A stretch of 5,264 bases of DNA, from assembly GCA_030691835.1 (NCBI GenBank), contig JAUYDO010000054.1:1-5264 (forward strand), written 5' to 3'. Under the pieces are notes generated by a model. The model had not been told where the DNA came from. It saw nothing but the letters and a program-made list of their open reading frames with translations, and searched no databases. This DNA comes from Dehalococcoidia bacterium (GTDB taxonomy: Bacteria > Chloroflexota > Dehalococcoidia > Dehalococcoidales > UBA3254). This document shows, in pieces, positions 4,605 to 5,264 of the stretch (its first letter is position 1; each line of letters begins with the position of its first letter). The position numbers and the translations under genes are program-made.

Positions 4605-5264
4605 CTATCTGCCGTTGTCCAGCGCTCTTATGCGCTCACGCCACTTCGGAATGACATCCGGATTAACCACGTATTTTGGGATTTCGCCCCGTAAAGCGGT
4701 CACGCAGTTCTCCATCTGCACCACCGGTAGCTGCCATTCGTTGTCCGGGTTCAGCCCCGCGGCATGGGGCGTATACAGCGTCTTGAAATAGAAGTCTTCA
4801 TCCAGCAGGGGATTATCGGGTCGCGGGACCTCCGGTTCAAAGACGTCCAGAGCCGCCCCGGCTATCCATCCTTCTTTCAGCGCCTTAGCCAGCGCCGATT
4901 CATTAACCAGACCTCCGCGCGCGGTGTTTATCAGGTAAGCCGTGGGTTTCATCAGCCTCAACCGGGCTTCTCCTATCATTCCTCTGGTCTGCGCGTTCTG
5001 CACGGCGTGGAGCGTAACGAAGTCTGACTCTTTGAGGAGGGTATCCAGGTCAACCAGTTTGACGCCGAGCGACTGGGCTTTCTCCGGAGCGGCGTGAGGG
5101 CTGAACGCCAGGAGCTTAACGCCGAAGGGCGCGAGCAACCGCGCTACCCTGGAGCCGATTCGCCCCAGCCCCACGATGCCGACAGTCTTGCCGTACAGGA
5201 GGGTGCTGTAGACACTGCGCCACTTGCCGCGGCGGGCATTGTAGTCGGCAAGCTTAAATTTCTT
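4605..5264 (-). CDS. D-isomer-specific 2-hydroxyacid dehydrogenase, 5' end outside the window
   Basis: The frame is open from the right edge, so 219 C-terminal residues are present; family members usually have 310-340, so about 100 N-terminal residues lie beyond the window. The GTG at 5174 is an internal Val codon and not the start, because the frame upstream of it reads the typical helix and GKTVGIVGLGRIG. The family reduces 2-keto acids to D-2-hydroxy acids, or the reverse, with NAD(P). Visible here, numbered in the fragment, are GLGRIG (32-37), the catalytic R116 in NTARGGLVNE, E145 in LDVFEPE and H167 in TPHAAG. The usual acidic residue at the end of beta-2 is replaced in AFSPHA (53-58), which could favour NADP(H). 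The gene is convergent with SDR2. Possible roles include glyoxylate/hydroxypyruvate reductase or a phosphoglycerate-dehydrogenase-like enzyme; the sequence does not decide. Confidence 0.93.
   Translation of the reverse strand, partial: KKFKLADYNARRGKWRSVYSTLLYGKTVGIVGLGRIGSRVARLLAPFGVKLLAFSPHAAPEKAQSLGVKLVDLDTLLKESDFVTLHAVQNAQTRGMIGEARLRLMKPTAYLINTARGGLVNESALAKALKEGWIAGAALDVFEPEVPRPDNPLLDEDFYFKTLYTPHAAGLNPDNEWQLPVVQMENCVTALRGEIPKYVVNPDVIPKWRERIRALDNGR

Noticed and set aside
5172..5174. GTG at 5174 as the start of the D-2-hydroxyacid dehydrogenase
   Set aside because: It falls inside the GIVGLGRIG nucleotide-binding motif, and the frame stays open with family-typical sequence to the right edge.

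Overview
The window reads as an accessory catabolic or redox cluster from an anaerobic bacterium of moderate GC content. The main clue is a full-length tungsten/molybdenum-pterin aldehyde:ferredoxin oxidoreductase (AOR), an oxygen-sensitive family typical of strict anaerobes. Strong AGGAGG-like ribosome binding sites and -35/-10 elements indicate a bacterium. Several proteins have the general look of Chloroflexota (Dehalococcoidia-like) or other sediment anaerobes, but this is an impression and not a proven placement.

Layout. At the far left, on the minus strand, is a possible start of a further gene (1-18) preceded by a complete short-chain dehydrogenase/reductase, SDR1 (88-864). A divergent intergenic region (865-1069) carries back-to-back promoters and a 22-bp imperfect palindrome lying exactly between the -35 and -10 boxes of the plus-strand promoter. 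The AOR gene (1070-2929, plus) follows. A 216-bp gap (2930-3145) has no gene but holds a highly palindromic element with perfect 9-bp terminal inverted repeats. Next come an isochorismatase-like cysteine hydrolase (3146-3760, plus) and a second SDR, SDR2 (3799-4566, plus), only 38 bp apart and probably co-transcribed. SDR2 converges on a D-2-hydroxyacid dehydrogenase (4605-5264, minus), whose N-terminal part lies beyond the right edge. An 8-bp-stem hairpin spans the convergent junction.

How the genes may work together (inference). All five recognisable enzymes are consistent with breakdown of a small organic compound: SDRs interconvert alcohols and carbonyls, AOR oxidises an aldehyde to an acid with ferredoxin (or runs in reverse), the cysteine hydrolase cleaves an amide, carbamoyl or ester-type bond, and the D-2-hydroxyacid dehydrogenase handles a 2-keto/2-hydroxy acid. 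The substrate cannot be read from the sequence. No transporter, regulator, ferredoxin, pterin-biosynthesis gene, RNA gene, CRISPR array or transposase is visible. The points most worth a second look are the AOR cluster motif with CX3CX3C in place of the usual CX2CX3C, the operator-like palindrome in the AOR promoter, and the structured intergenic element.
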